64,000 nt of DNA from Setaria digitata (Eukaryota; Nematoda; Chromadorea; Rhabditida; Setariidae). The translations under genes and the position numbers were made by a program. Below the pieces are notes generated by a model. It saw nothing but the letters and a program-made list of their open reading frames with translations. It made no database searches and was not told the origin of the DNA. Positions 52,110-64,000 of this stretch are shown here, piece by piece; within the stretch, counting starts at the first letter, position 1, and each line of letters starts with the position of its first letter. Where the stretch lies: NCBI GenBank assembly GCA_003640385.1, contig RCAB01000371.1:1-64000 (forward strand). The letters are read 5' to 3'.

Positions 52110-55100
52110 TTACTGACGATTTGAGTGTTCATAAAATAAAGGCAAAAGGGAGCTCGGAAGATGAAATAAACCCGTTCCTGTAATATCACACTCCAAACGC
52201 ATCATTGCCACCTGAAAAGACGAATTGGTTCATACATTAATATTTTGTTAGCAGTATTTGCAAATATTACTCAACCAAAGCAAATCTCAATTACAGAAAT
52301 TACATTTTGTTAGTAGTATTTGCAAATACTCAATCAAAGCAATTCTCATTATAAAAATCATATGAAAATTCTAGAAATTTCATATAATCTAAAATTCTAC
52401 AGTGAATAGGATAATCGCACAAACAATATTAACAGTGATTTAATTAAATACGACCGAAAAAAAAAATGTATAAAGATAGTTTTCTTACGCTTTTTTGAAA
52501 AGGATATTTAAATAATGGAATCACAATACTACTTCGCAAAAGGCAAGTGGAATCAATGACTGGTTTGACTTCTTGAACATCACATATTAAAGTTGTAGGG
52601 ATTTATCATTCAAAACAAACCTGATTTGGCAAAGTACCATTGAATGATAAGGCAGGCAAAATGAGTGCCATACGCGGTTGCATAGTGCTGTTTTTATGTG
52701 TTGCTGGCAATAAATAATAATTCTAAAAGCAAAATAACTTTAATTCTTCTTGACAAAATAATGCAGAATATTAATAGCTTTTACGGAAACATACAAAACA
52801 ATCATATTATTGGAAGATGTAGCAGATCTTTAGTTTTTTTCACAAAGTACAAAGAGGCAATTATCGATGTAATGAAATGGAGAAGGCTGTATTAACCTTC
52901 ATAGCAATAATGTACAGTGTATCTTCGCGTTGCTTCAAATTTCGAGCAAGCTCTGCATACTGCGACTCCATATCCATTGGAGGAAGTGCATTAGTCTTAT
53001 GTTGTAACCAATTAGTCATAAGATCATCATGGCTTATAACATCATAATCCATTGTTTTACTAAATGAAATTTTATTTTCCTACTCTTGTACTAACAGAAA
53101 TACATATAATATTATATTAATGGGAAAAAAAATTAAAATGTTTCAGGAGAAAGATGCAACCTACTCTATTAATTCCATTAATCTTCGTCATTTATAATTT
53201 GAAAAGAACAGTGAAAGAAAAGACCTACACTTGTGATTTGATAGCTGCATTATCGGTACTGGAGCTGATCATGTCTATATGCCGCCATGCACGTTCCCGT
53301 ATTGCTTTTAAACGCGCCGCCTCCATCTTGTCTACTGCTGTCCTAGAAGCTCAGTTAAAATACTTCATTTAAACACATTTACGATGCTGAAGGAAAGAAC
53401 ATAAGAACGTCAAATACATTTTAAACTGTAATGTAATGCCATGAAGAGATGATGTTTTCGGCATTGAAGATGAATTTTTCTTTAGGAAACAAAAAATTAA
53501 AGTTAATAACACACTCCAAAACCTAAAAAAAACAAAAACAAAACAGTTAATAACACACCCCAAAACCTAAAAAAAACTAAAACAAACTTCAGTCGGAAGC
53601 TTTCTCTATCAACCCTTCCAAGCAAAGCATTTGAAGATTTTTTTGTCATATTAGGAGTTGACCATTTGTTGTGCAATGGAACACGAAATATGCGACGGAT
53701 GTGCATAAATTGTAAACACTCGTGCCGGTTAATCCATTCAAAAACGTCATTATTCAATCTGTAATATCTATTCCAATAAAACAAAATTTTGAAATGTAAA
53801 CATCGAAGAAGCACATAGCTATATTAACAGTAACAAATTAGGAAATGACAACTAAGGAAAATAAATTGAGTTTATTTTAACGATTCAGCGTTTCATGTAA
53901 ATGAGCTGCAAAAAATGCCGAGATAGTTTTTTTTCGTGAAGAGGAATGAATGCTTTCATAAAGTTTTACAAAGCATCATTGACGGTTTTAAGTTTACTAG
54001 GTTATACATATGAGAATGGCCAGGGCAGAATTCAGATCAGACTTAAGGCCTTGAACTTATAATCACCACTATTGAACAGAATTAGAGAGACGACCAAAGA
54101 GGTTGTCAGTACGAAGCAGAGATATAAATTTTGAAAAATCAAGTCAACCTTATTGTTTCAGTCTGATTTAAATATTTCTTCTGTGTGTTATCACAGTTCC
54201 CTGAGTAGTTAAGATTCGATTGTGATAAAACATCAGATTTTTTATTTGACAATGAGTTTTCTTTAGATGCATAGTCCTAAAAATATTTAGTAATGGTATA
54301 AAGAGAATAAAGAGAATAAATAAATATATGGAAAATAATAGGTCCTTTGAATGAGAAAAATTAGAAGTTTTTAAATTCTAAAATCGAACAAAAGACAAAT
54401 AAAAAACAGGGAAGTATCCTACTTTGTTTCCATCATAATCCAAGGAAAGAAGAGTTCGACCAATATTTGGTCCATCTTCTAAGGAAAATACATTCGGTTT
54501 CGCAAGATTCACTGCAACAAGACCTGTCGCATCTCGCACTGGATCCAAATTCCTAAAATCATCCACATTCTTCCCAATCCAAGTCTACATAATATGATTC
54601 AAATTTAAATTCAAAACTTATAAGTAATTGTCTTAGGAAAAATAAGAAATGGATAACTCAACTGGTATACGTATTGCTGAAAGAAAATAACGAGATAAAT
54701 CCAAAAAGACAAGCTGCACCAGCGACTATCCCCAAGCGGCTACCGCTATTTCGATTATTTGCACTTGTTTTTAACATTTCATTCTAAAATCTGAGTTTCA
54801 TTGCTGCAAAAAATTTAAACAGAATAGTCACCTACTTAAAATTTTTTAAATTTGTCATTATAAAGGATTGTATGTTGGTTCTTAACTTTCTCTAAAATTA
54901 AAAAGCGAAATGTTCCAGTGTTATCAATATGGTTAAAATAACTTATGTGGCACCAATATTTAGTTTGCGTGCTGAATATCTACAAATAATAATAATAATA
55001 ATTCAGCGCTCAATCAATTTAAACTAATATAATTAACTCGCAGTTACTAAAACTGATTTAAGTTTTGCTTAGTTTCAGTTTTTTTCCGGCTTTTTAGAAA

Positions 55101-58069
55101 CAAATTTTTTACTTACTGGGTTAATAAATCTATTAAACTTCCCGATCCTATCGATATATTACGTTTCAGATAATATCTAGGGATTTTATGGAGCGATTTA
55201 TGATAGGCAGAAATATTTCCTGCTATTTTCAAGTAATATATTTATGTCACTCAATCCAATACGTACCTCTCTTCGCAAAATTTCAATAGTTCCTTTTAAA
55301 CTTTCAATTTCACTTCTTAGTTTCCCGATAATCACGTCTTTATTCGTCAGATTTCGCTTCATCTCATCGATTTCCTATAAAATCCAATAAAAAAAAGGGG
55401 GAGAGGAAAAATGGAAGAATGAGAAAGAAAGAAAAAATCTCAACTAACATTTTTTTTCCGAATCCGAGAAAGTTGTGCTGAATATCGATTTCGTATTTTT
55501 CTATCTTCTTTTTTACGATCATAATCCTAAAAAAGAGCTTCTACTATACAAAAAAGTAGTCTCAAAAAAATGCTTGTAGTGAGCAACACCAATACTAAAG
55601 AGATGCAAAGAATGCTCGCCACGAGCTGCTGATGAATGAAATATGCAGTGAAATCATAATAATTCAGGAGCAATCACAACAGAATTAATTTTAAAAACTG
55701 TACACATAATGTACACAGGATGATTTGGTGTCGAAAGTGACAAAAGAATTGAAAATGAAAAAGAAGCAAACAAAAGGAGAATAAAATTCTTTTTTTTTTT
55801 CTTTTTTTAAAAGGGCTCAAACCAAATATTTAAAATTTTATAGTGAGGTGCATGGAAAAATCAAGCTTAAATCTCATTTATTTTGCAATAAACAGTGCCA
55901 GCAACTTAACAAAACAATTCTACTTCACATCAATATTGAAATAAAAAGCCTGAACTGGTATGAAAAATTAAAACCAAGAATATATCAGCTCCCGAAAAGT
56001 ATAAATCCACTCTGATGTTTTGCTTGCGTCATACTATTTGCTAATATATTAAAAACGTTACTGATAGAAGTAAATGCATTTGTTCTTATATACTAAAGTA
56101 ATTACATTCTCATCGTCTGTACAACTATTTGAAAAAAAAAAAAAAAAAAAACGCGTTAAACAAACAGAAAAAAGAAACAACAAAAGCACAATAGTATGTT
56201 GAAATGGAGAAAGTTATGACACGATTAAAACAGAAAAAAAGTCAGGATATACGTAATAATCGATACAATATTATTGTTGCAGAAGTTACCTTGGCACAAG
56301 CTGTAAATGTTGGCACTGATAACGGTATCTCATACTTCGGTGACAGCATTCGCTTAGTTTGATTGACAAGTTGTTGGGACTAAACTGACATGATCAAATT
56401 AAGGAACAGTTTTCTATATGACTAATATGAAAAAAGAAAGTCAAGAGTGCTGATTAAATCAGAAAATTGATAGAAATGAAATTTGTACGCTGTTAACTCA
56501 CACTGACAGAGCTAGCATGAGTTACCGCCGGCATAATACAAATTACTGGATGGTTAGGTGTGTTTTTAGTATTTGCTACAATCTGAAAAACACGAGTCAA
56601 CATCCATATCTTTTTTAAATGATTTGCTTTCATCAAATTTTTTACAACTAATACTAGAATTCTTCCACTGAAACAAAATACATCCGAGTGTTAGGTTCTA
56701 TTTAATTCCACATCTAGCTGAAGGAGGGGGTTTTATACCTCCAGAAAAACTAGATAATAAAAAAACTATTCCTAAGGAAGCATAAGCTATAAGAAAAGAT
56801 ATTCTCGATAACTTCTAGATTATTTCTCTAATTAAGACTTTATAAAATTGAAGCAATCCAATATTTATTCCTGTTACTACCGGAATACTTCAAACCTGTT
56901 GGATGGGAATTCGAACAGGAACAAGGTGACTTGGATTCGGTACTGCAATGGTTTTTTTTTCTAACTGAGGTGTTAGCGTTGTTTGGGCCCCTTGGGCGGT
57001 GAATAATATTCGATCACTGTCAGATGCGCTCTGATCCTTCAAAATCTTTTTTTTTTTTTTTAATTTTCAGAAACTAGTTATCAAAATTAATTTTTTAGTT
57101 AAAAAATATCCTGACAAAATAACTATCAAAAGATGGATTAAGAAAACTATTACTTAGAATTTATCATCGACCTATCCAGCCATAGCATAGAGATTTACAT
57201 TAATTATGAAAACTTTTTGACAAAATTTGATCAAAATACAGAATACCTTCATTACTTTTGTTATTTCTTTTAAATAACTGTTTTTTTCTCTGTAGCGCTT
57301 CACCCACTTTTTAAATACCCTATTTTAACAAGCAAACATTCCATTACCATATACATATATCCTTTGATTATACGAAATCAAGCAATTAAATATTTCCAAA
57401 ATTTTAAATAATTCCAAAAAAGTGCAGTACCAGCATGATGCTATTGTATGATTACCAATAGCTTACCAACAGCTCACTTCCTCAAATTATTAATTGCACT
57501 ACACTGCCACCAATAATGCTATTATTGTTTTATTTTATATAAGTATACATACGTCTGAAGTGGAGCAAGTGGGTGAATAATTTCCGGAATCACTAGTGGA
57601 TGGTGAACCATTATCATAAAATATTTGACTCATAAAATCGTTATCAAAGGTAATACCACCAAGTATCGACGAGTCATTTGTTGCCAGTATATCACTGTTT
57701 GAATTCAAATCAAATCCGAAATTGTCAATCATATCCGCAAGCTGAATATTATCCAGTATGATCAAACTAATAATGTATAAAGGAAAATAACAACAGTACA
57801 TAGTGAAAAAGATTTCAAACACTTGAATTTCTTAGCAATACTTGACACATTCACTCTTTGAAAAGAAATCAAAAAATGAGCAGCGTCCAGTAATGGTAAT
57901 GAGCAAAATGACAAGGTGAATTTATTAATCTTATCAAACAAATCCTAACCCGATCATTGCTTTCATCAGTAACATTGTCAAAATCCAGCTCGGAATTATC
58001 TGAAGAAATCATCGACTGGAAGTGACCAAAATTATTCTCCAGAAAACAGCAGCCATCATCAAAATCCAT
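52110..58069 (-). CDS. atf-6: ATF-6, membrane-bound bZIP transcription factor of the unfolded protein response
   Basis: Fifteen exons: 58069-57950, 57741-57553, 57036-56896, 56582-56502, 56379-56290, 55526-55449, 55374-55267, 54783-54671, 54552-54423, 54276-54149, 53758-53588, 53342-53229, 53059-52897, 52722-52621, 52211-52110. Phases agree, 609 residues (human ATF6 about 670). The acidic N-terminus (MDFDDG..., Asp/Asn/Ser-rich) fits a transactivation region. The bZIP basic region RKIRNRYSAQLSRIRKK is at about 215-232, with a Leu/Ile zipper at 234-269. The membrane segment is about 286-304 (LGIVAGAACLFGFISLF). RTLL at 339-342 is a candidate Site-1 protease cleavage site. The luminal domain keeps the ATF6 blocks NQTETIRLNNDVFEWINRHE, EDTLYIIAM, NYYLLPATHKN, MALILPAL and a VAMMRLECDI end. 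Under ER stress ATF6 moves to the Golgi, is cut, and its N-terminal part enters the nucleus. It is divergent from lin-5 across a 1.1 kb spacer. Confidence 0.94.
52242..52353. repeat. Direct repeat of about 50 nt in the last atf-6 intron
   Basis: ATTTTGTTAG(C/T)AGTATTTGCAAATA..ACTCAA.CAAAGCAA.TCTCA occurs at 52242-52295 and again at 52304-52353. Confidence 0.85.
53502..53587. repeat. Two-copy 43-nt tandem repeat carrying splice-like signals, next to an atf-6 donor
   Basis: Copies at 53502-53544 and 53545-53587 differ at few positions. Read on the minus strand, each contains TTTTTTTTAGGTTTTGG, a strong acceptor followed directly by a GT. The second copy ends at the donor of the exon 53758-53588. 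Confidence 0.8.
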
Positions 58070-59186
58070 CTCTATCTCTTTAAAAAGAATAATATAAAAA
58101 TTAATAATTCAGCACACAGCAAGAGTAATATAACAGGGAATTAGCGAAAAAAATAAAAGAGTTTTAAACAGTTGACCATATTTGCATCGGTAAATGCGAT
58201 ATAAAAATGGAAATAAAAGATAAAATGAGGAGAAAATTGAGAGGAATTATTTAAATGGTGCATTGATTACTCAAGTGATAAACTGATCATAGATATGATA
58301 AGCTGCAAGGGATTGAGGAAAATCGTAAATATTTAATAGCTGTAATGGTAACAGCAAACAAGAGGAAAGTTGACATTATCACCCATCAAACAGTTGGGGT
58401 CAGGATTATTTGGCAATTCATCTCCCGACCCGTTTGAGCGGGAGTTTTGAAGGAAAAATACTACGAAAAAGCTCATACGTACGTCAAAACTTGCTGATCT
58501 TTTATCTTATTTGTATTTCACGTGTTATTGTGTTTCATTATCTAATGATGACGTGTGAATAGTGACGGAATCTCTCGTGTCTCGTGAAAATATAATGTTT
58601 GCAGTAATTTATGTGATCCGTGTAGCAAGGCGGGAATTCAATGGAATATAAAAGTGTCCCAACTTATTATTGACTTAAGGAATTGATAATATAACCTCGA
58701 ATACAAAGTTTAATTACTTCATTATGGGTTTTGCTTAAATAGTTCTTGTTTTATTTTCTTAATCCTTGTTTATAGTGTCTTTTTCATCTGATTTTTTTCG
58801 CTTAGTTTATAATATAAACCATGTGTTCGAGTCATTTCTGCAAATTTTTGAGAAAGTCAATCTGATCACTTTGTTTTATCAATTTTAATCCATTATTTGA
58901 AGAAATCTGAATTACTAGATTTTTACGACCTTTACTTTAGCTACTTCCAGTGGTTATCTCCTTATTCGATAATATTGACGAGAGCTAAAGCAGTTAATCT
59001 ATCACCAGCATCTGAAGATATTAACTAGATATTTAACTAACAATAGAAAACGTGAATTGGAAATAGTTCGCCGCAGATAATTAAAGAAAAAAATACAGAA
59101 ATTTCATTAGAGTGAAGTGGATAAACAGGTTTTTCATGTAATCAGTGATGAATTGCCATTGCAAAATTTTATGTTTCAGTTTGGAA
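58070..59186. promoter_or_regulatory. Divergent promoter region shared by atf-6 and lin-5
   Basis: 1.1 kb spacer without a supported exon between the two start codons. It contains ACGTCA at 58481-58486 (TGACGT on the minus strand), CACGTG at 58519-58524 and TGACGTGT at 58549-58556. TGACGTG is the core of the ATF6/XBP1 unfolded-protein-response element. Motifs this short occur by chance, but three lie within 76 nt of an AT-rich spacer. Confidence 0.5.
59171..59179 (+). promoter_or_regulatory. Candidate spliced-leader acceptor for lin-5
   Basis: atgtttcag ends 7 nt before the lin-5 ATG, the geometry typical of trans-spliced nematode genes. Inference from position and sequence. Confidence 0.5.
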
Positions 59187-62100
59187 ATGGATTCGAAGAG
59201 GATAAATGCAATCAAGAACTGGGTAAGTTTTGGTTATCAATATTCTAATGTATATGCTAAAGTTTCCCTATATTCTTTTAGTGTGGATTGTTCCCATATG
59301 CTTTCTTTATTTATGCTTAAATCCTTTTACTATTACTGAATTTCCTATTCTTTTTCAGTTCCTTAACCCTAAACTCTTTCATCATTTTGTTACTAATGCT
59401 CTTTAAATGCTTAATTTATCTTAAATTCATTTTTTCATTTCATCATTTCAAAATCCTTCGTCAATTTATCGTTGTTATTGTCGACTGCAATGAGACGGTA
59501 CACTGATAAAGGAAAAATGAAGTGGTATTTCTTTAGTCTTAAAATAACCATTGCAGTTCGAGCAGTTGTTAAAGATTAAATTGGATGTCGAACCAGTGGA
59601 TGGCTGGGCTTTGCTATATAAACGACATATACCTATCATTACTCATATTCTGTAAGTGTTTCACCCTGCATTAGTCATGCTTGCCATAATGACGAGACAG
59701 GAAAGAATGAAAAGAACAACTTCTTTCCCTAAATTAAACTTTCAAATATTATGCTAAATCTTAATTTTTAGTACTACTCACAAATTCGAGGAATGTGAAG
59801 AAAAGTCGAGCCAGGAAGCATACGCGAAAGCATATCAGGCTTTGAAAGATCAAATGACGGATAATTCATTCCTTGATCATTTAAAGCCTGATTTAGCTGG
59901 AACTGGTGATAATTTCGAAGTGGCCAAATTTTTGGTTGTTTTCTTGAACGAGTTACGGTTAAGTCTGGAAACGGTTTTTGAGGAAGACTATGGACTAACT
60001 GAAGAACAAATTAAACACATTGTAGCAGTGCTGCGATATCTGGAGGATTGTCACAACTGGGATCCGTACGAATCTTGGCCGGCTGTGCTATTTCAGAATA
60101 ATGATGAACCTACGGATTTGAAAAATTTCATTACTCCCAAGGTCTGGATTTCCTGGACTTCCTTATACCTCTGTAAGTATTACAAATTAGAAAATGAAAT
60201 TTTACAGGTTCGTCGATCAAATCATTGTGGAATTGTAATGAGCGAGAAAGTAGCGATGAAACGTAGTCCGCTTTCCGAAATTGTTTCATCTCCTCGTTCA
60301 CGAGAACTACGAACAATACGTGAAAAAGATCGAAAAATAAAGGTGTTTTAGTTTATTGGTTGATTTCCGAATTTTTGTTTCAGTAAAATACCTTCCTTAT
60401 GCAACGAGTATTCATACATGTCGACTCTATATTACAGTAATTTAGACTTTGAATGAACGATGCAGGCTGCTCGAGTACGAGAAGGACGACCTAGAAAGCT
60501 TTCTAAGGACTGCCAAACAAGAAATCAAAAAACTAGCTAAGAGGTTTCCACTCGGATTTTTGATTCATCAGTATTCTTTAACTCTTCCTTCTTATTCAAA
60601 CTAATAGTTTCATTTCATCGATCTCACCGTTTTCCACTTCCTATGCTAATGTATTTTATATCTTTAGTTGTTATTCCTTTTTTTTCCATTTTGTATCTCT
60701 TTCTTTATTGTGGGAAATTTCTCATTCATTTATAACAGCTTGAGTGATGTAAGTGGAGTAGTCATTGAAAAAGAAACGCGATGCCAGGCTTTAAATACAG
60801 AACTGGATGAATGGCGAACTAAAGCATCTGCAGCTGAGGAAGAAAGCAATCAACTGAAGCAGCAATTGAAGACAGTGAAACAAGAAGTATACACTATTCA
60901 GGTAATATGACTAAAATTAAGAAACTAGTTGACAAGTATAGCTAACAAGATATTTGTGTCTTATTGCTTCTTTTACTTCCACTTATTGTAGAATGATAAA
61001 GTTCCACATACATTATTCTCTCCAATATTTTTGAGATATGTTGCGAGCGAGTTAAGCATTTTTAAATCATTGCTGGAAAGTTCTTAGCTACGCTTTTTAT
61101 TTTATTTCTTTTTTTTTTTCTTTTTTATATTATCGCTTATAGAGACAGCTACGTGAGGCTGAATTCGACATTTCATCGAAACAAAGAGTTGCTGAAAGCT
61201 GGAAGAATAATGCTGCATTAGAGGAACAGTGGCGGTTAAAAATGGAAAGAGAAAGAGAAGAACTGTTGCAGGTGCAGTAAATTCATCATAAATTATACAT
61301 CATCTGCAATTGATCCTCAAATGAGCTCAGTAGTTAGACTATTTTATTAAAGGAACTTGAAAGTACACGATTATCGAAGATAGTTGCCGAGGAGCGTTTG
61401 CGACAAATTACAACGAACGATGAAGCAGAAATCATAGAACTGCGAAACATCATTGATGGATTAAGACTGGATATAAAGGAAGCGGTATGTCGAATTTTAA
61501 TTTTTCTTCAACCATATAATTGTTAATTTAATCTTACAGAGACGAGAAAGAGATGAAGCATTGGTCACCCAGGATGAAAAAGTGAGGAACAAAGAATCTG
61601 AAATTGCAAAATCTGCGAGTATTGTTGCGCAGATGAAAAAGCAGCTTGCTGAAGCTCAACTTTCTGTCCGAAATATTCGAGATTTGGCTCTGCAGGTATC
61701 ATTGCAGCCTTTTTGCGATATTCGTTTTTTTTTTCAATTCTTAATATAATATTTTATTTGGTAACACAAGTTAGAAATAGATTTTGTAAAAGATCCGGAC
61801 TTTGTCGATTTTACTGCTGGCAGTTTTAATCATTTTAAATATGGGATAAAGTTATGCGGTTGCAGGTGCGGAACCTTTCTGGAGAATTAGAAAATAGGCG
61901 GACCGAAATTCAAGGTCTGCGATTTCTACTTACCAGTGTCCAGAATGGATATCAAACCTTGCAAGAAGAGAATGTGCAAAACAAAGCTTTGATTGAAAGT
62001 TTACGAAATAGTGTCAGTTTTATTCTCTTCAATTTGGTCCAAGGATTCTGAGATATTTTGGTTCAGTGTCATCACTCTCTAATCTGTAACATTTCTTAAT

Positions 62101-63890
62101 GAAGTTATCATGTTGCTTCAGTCTTTAAAGAAAATGCTTCATTCTTAATTTCATATTAAAGAACTATAAAATCCAAAGAAAATATTCTGTCTTGGCTGTG
62201 AGATATGTTCTAATTATACTGTTAAACAAACAGACAAGTTAGTTATACCTCATATGTTTTACAGGCAGCGATTACCGAATATCAAATGAAGGCTTTAGTT
62301 GCATCATTGGAGGATCAGAGAAAGAAGGTAAAGAGCTATACTACTTCACCACATCAAGAAAATCTCCCATGCTGTAATAAATATCGGTTTTAGCATATGG
62401 AAGCAATGATGGGAAAGCAAGAAATTTTAAATGAAAAACAACGGATGCTTCTAGAAGCATGGAATCAACTGGATAGTAGCGTAGAACTGAATATCCGTCT
62501 GCAGGAAGAATTAACACAGCGGGATGGTTTGTTCGTTAAGATTTTTGGAGTTTCTCTTTTCTTTTTTATACAAAAATCGGGATTTGAAATTTAAGGGCAG
62601 CTCATCTAGATTATATTCAAAATCACTGATAAAGCTATATTACCAACCTCTTCGTTACCGTCGATGAATACAATATTGTCTTCAGCTTTCCTGAAAATTT
62701 TGATGTTCGTAGGTTGCTATAATATTGTAGAAATATGTTCGAAAATTTTCAAAATCATGTGCAAAATATATCTGAGCATGTAATACTTTTAGTTGCATAT
62801 CATCTTCTTGAACAACGCCTTGCTTCCACTGAGGAAAGGTGCTCAACACTTTCTCACCATTTCTCAATCAGCAACAGCACTCTGGATAGTAAACCAACTG
62901 AAGAAGTGGGGAAAATGAACTGTCACTTTTCGGAAACAGTATGTGGTAGGTAATAGCTTATCTTATAATTTTATCCTAAGCTTTGATCGCTACACAGAAC
63001 AGCTTGATTATTCGATAAATGCAGCAGCTGAATCAAATTATTTCAGATGTGTCGTCTGGTGCTTTGCCGCATGAGTTCCACCCACTTCCCGAAGTTGAAG
63101 ATGAGAATGATTTGTTGTCATCATCATCCGTAAATGGTGATCCATATATGCTAAAAGTGGACCAACAAAGCGGTCGACCGATTACAGCAGACGAGTAATT
63201 TATATACACTTTGTGGGGGCTTTAGAAAGTTTTAATATCACTACCATTTTTGGTATCACTTTTCCTTATTCTCCATAATAAATGCGATTTTCTTGTAGGA
63301 ATTTGTAACGTTTGTGGGACTTTTCTCATTTAAGGCAAGGAGAACTTAACACTTCCGTAGACAGTGAGCGATTGGCTGAATTAAACAGACGTAACAAGTC
63401 GGTACCACCACATATGCGTTCAACTTACGCCACGGAATTGACGTATGCCTCAAAACGCTTTTTATCTGAAAGACTTGAAGATGCGCTTAAGGATTCCAAA
63501 GATTTCATGCCGTGCTTGCATAAGGACCGTGGTGATACTTCTAGTCTGGCTTCACCAAACAGCTTATCCAAAACAAAGGTTGATAAGTGATTTTTTAGCT
63601 TTTCCTTATTCAGCGTCAAGTGGATCATTTTAGCAGCGAGAAGCATTTAACCTAAAGAATTTTGTGACTCCAACTAGTTGTCCTAAGCTTAGTACTAATT
63701 CCAGACAAGCATTTTTGAGATTTTTAGTTTCATTGTAAATTTCTAAACTGTTTCAGTAAATTTCTTTCAGTACGTTTCACGGTCACTGCGCAGTGTCAAA
63801 AAGCATTTTAGCAGAATACTGTTAGAAGCAAATACGCCGAAGTCGAGTTTAATTAGCAAAGAAAGAAGTCCACTGAGATCGAAGAACTGA
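59187..63890 (+). CDS. lin-5: LIN-5 / NuMA / Mud-type spindle-positioning coiled-coil protein
   Basis: Sixteen exons: 59187-59222, 59557-59651, 59772-60141, 60208-60342, 60446-60543, 60739-60901, 61143-61271, 61353-61484, 61540-61695, 61866-62012, 62265-62327, 62394-62526, 62793-62945, 63047-63194, 63335-63578, 63771-63890. Phases agree, 773 residues (C. elegans LIN-5 about 820). The N-terminal helical domain (about 1-170, WDPYESWPAVLF) fits the Hook/CH-like head of NuMA. A long coiled coil follows (about 228-600). The decisive sign is RRNKSVPPHMRSTY at about 671-684, inside an ERLAEL...TE context, matching the LGN/Pins (GPR-1/2) binding motif of NuMA. The protein ends in a basic Ser/Pro tail. 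LIN-5 links cortical GPR-1/2 and G-alpha to dynein to pull on astral microtubules. The start ATG lies 7 nt after a tttcag acceptor, as for a trans-spliced first exon. The 66-nt intron 60142-60207 is in frame and open, so retention would add 22 residues. Confidence 0.92.
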
Positions 63891-64000
63891 GTGATCCTAA
63901 TTGATTATTGAATGAGAAAGCAATTCATTTATATAAACCCGTTGGTCAAAAGTCCCTTAGTTCTAATTTATTCCAATATGTATTAATGATGTGAATGGAG
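63891..64000 (+). other. 3' flank of lin-5 at the window end
   Basis: About 110 nt after the lin-5 stop codon. No clear AATAAA is seen before the window closes. Confidence 0.6.

Noticed and set aside
52861..53342. Two ATG-led frames taken at first as a small unknown gene
   Set aside because: They join in phase with neighbouring exons and match the ATF6 luminal domain.
53503..53814. A 103-codon minus-strand frame that looked like a separate gene
   Set aside because: Its middle is the atf-6 luminal exon 53758-53588. The ends are intron read-through, including the 43-nt tandem repeat.

Overview
This window is n-rich only at four single bases, is very AT-rich, and is full of poly-A/T tracts. 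Its genes are split into many short exons (about 35-370 nt) by mostly short GT-AG introns. The gene set and domain forms fit a nematode: a LIN-5-type NuMA protein, a BIR-1-type survivin, TBC-11, ATF-6, a compact ADAMTS, and T-rich acceptors next to start codons that suit spliced-leader trans-splicing. The intron size and base composition suggest a spirurid or filarial worm, but that narrower placement is inference. I found no bacterial operon, CRISPR array, tRNA, rRNA or intact transposon.

Layout. Minus strand, 1.9-13 kb: an ADAMTS-family metalloprotease of about 19 exons. Minus, 15.9-17.3 kb: the N-terminal acetyltransferase NAA50 (San), 4 exons. Minus, 18.5-28.8 kb or beyond: a large coiled-coil protein whose C-terminus and coiled-coil blocks resemble CEP350, at least 26 exons. 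Plus, 31.9-33.2 kb: survivin (bir-1). Plus, 34.7-47.7 kb: the RabGAP tbc-11 (RABGAP1 family). Minus, 52.1-58.1 kb: the ER-stress sensor atf-6, 15 exons. Plus, 59.2-63.9 kb: lin-5 (NuMA/Mud), 16 exons. Between tbc-11 and atf-6 there are weak signs of an extra small secreted-protein gene. I assembled exon chains by hand from splice sites, reading frame and family resemblance. The phases close across each model, giving about 724, 203, at least 1348, 158, 1030, 609 and 773 residues respectively.

How the genes relate. They are independent nuclear genes and do not form one pathway, but four of the seven belong to families with roles in mitosis or the centrosome: NAA50 (cohesion), the CEP350-like protein (centrosome), BIR-1 (chromosomal passenger complex) and LIN-5 (spindle positioning). 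atf-6 and lin-5 are divergently transcribed from a 1.1 kb spacer that carries bZIP-type motifs.

Caveats. All four single Ns (8279, 10568, 10834, 12209) lie in the ADAMTS gene. Three sit between near-identical direct repeats, which points to unmerged contig overlaps. The 5' ends of the ADAMTS, CEP350-like and tbc-11 genes are the least certain parts. I did not find a convincing novel biological system. The most interesting leads are the hydrophobic C-terminal tail of the ADAMTS, the CEP350-like protein with no visible CAP-Gly domain, the possible UPR elements in the atf-6/lin-5 promoter, and the unresolved secreted-protein locus.
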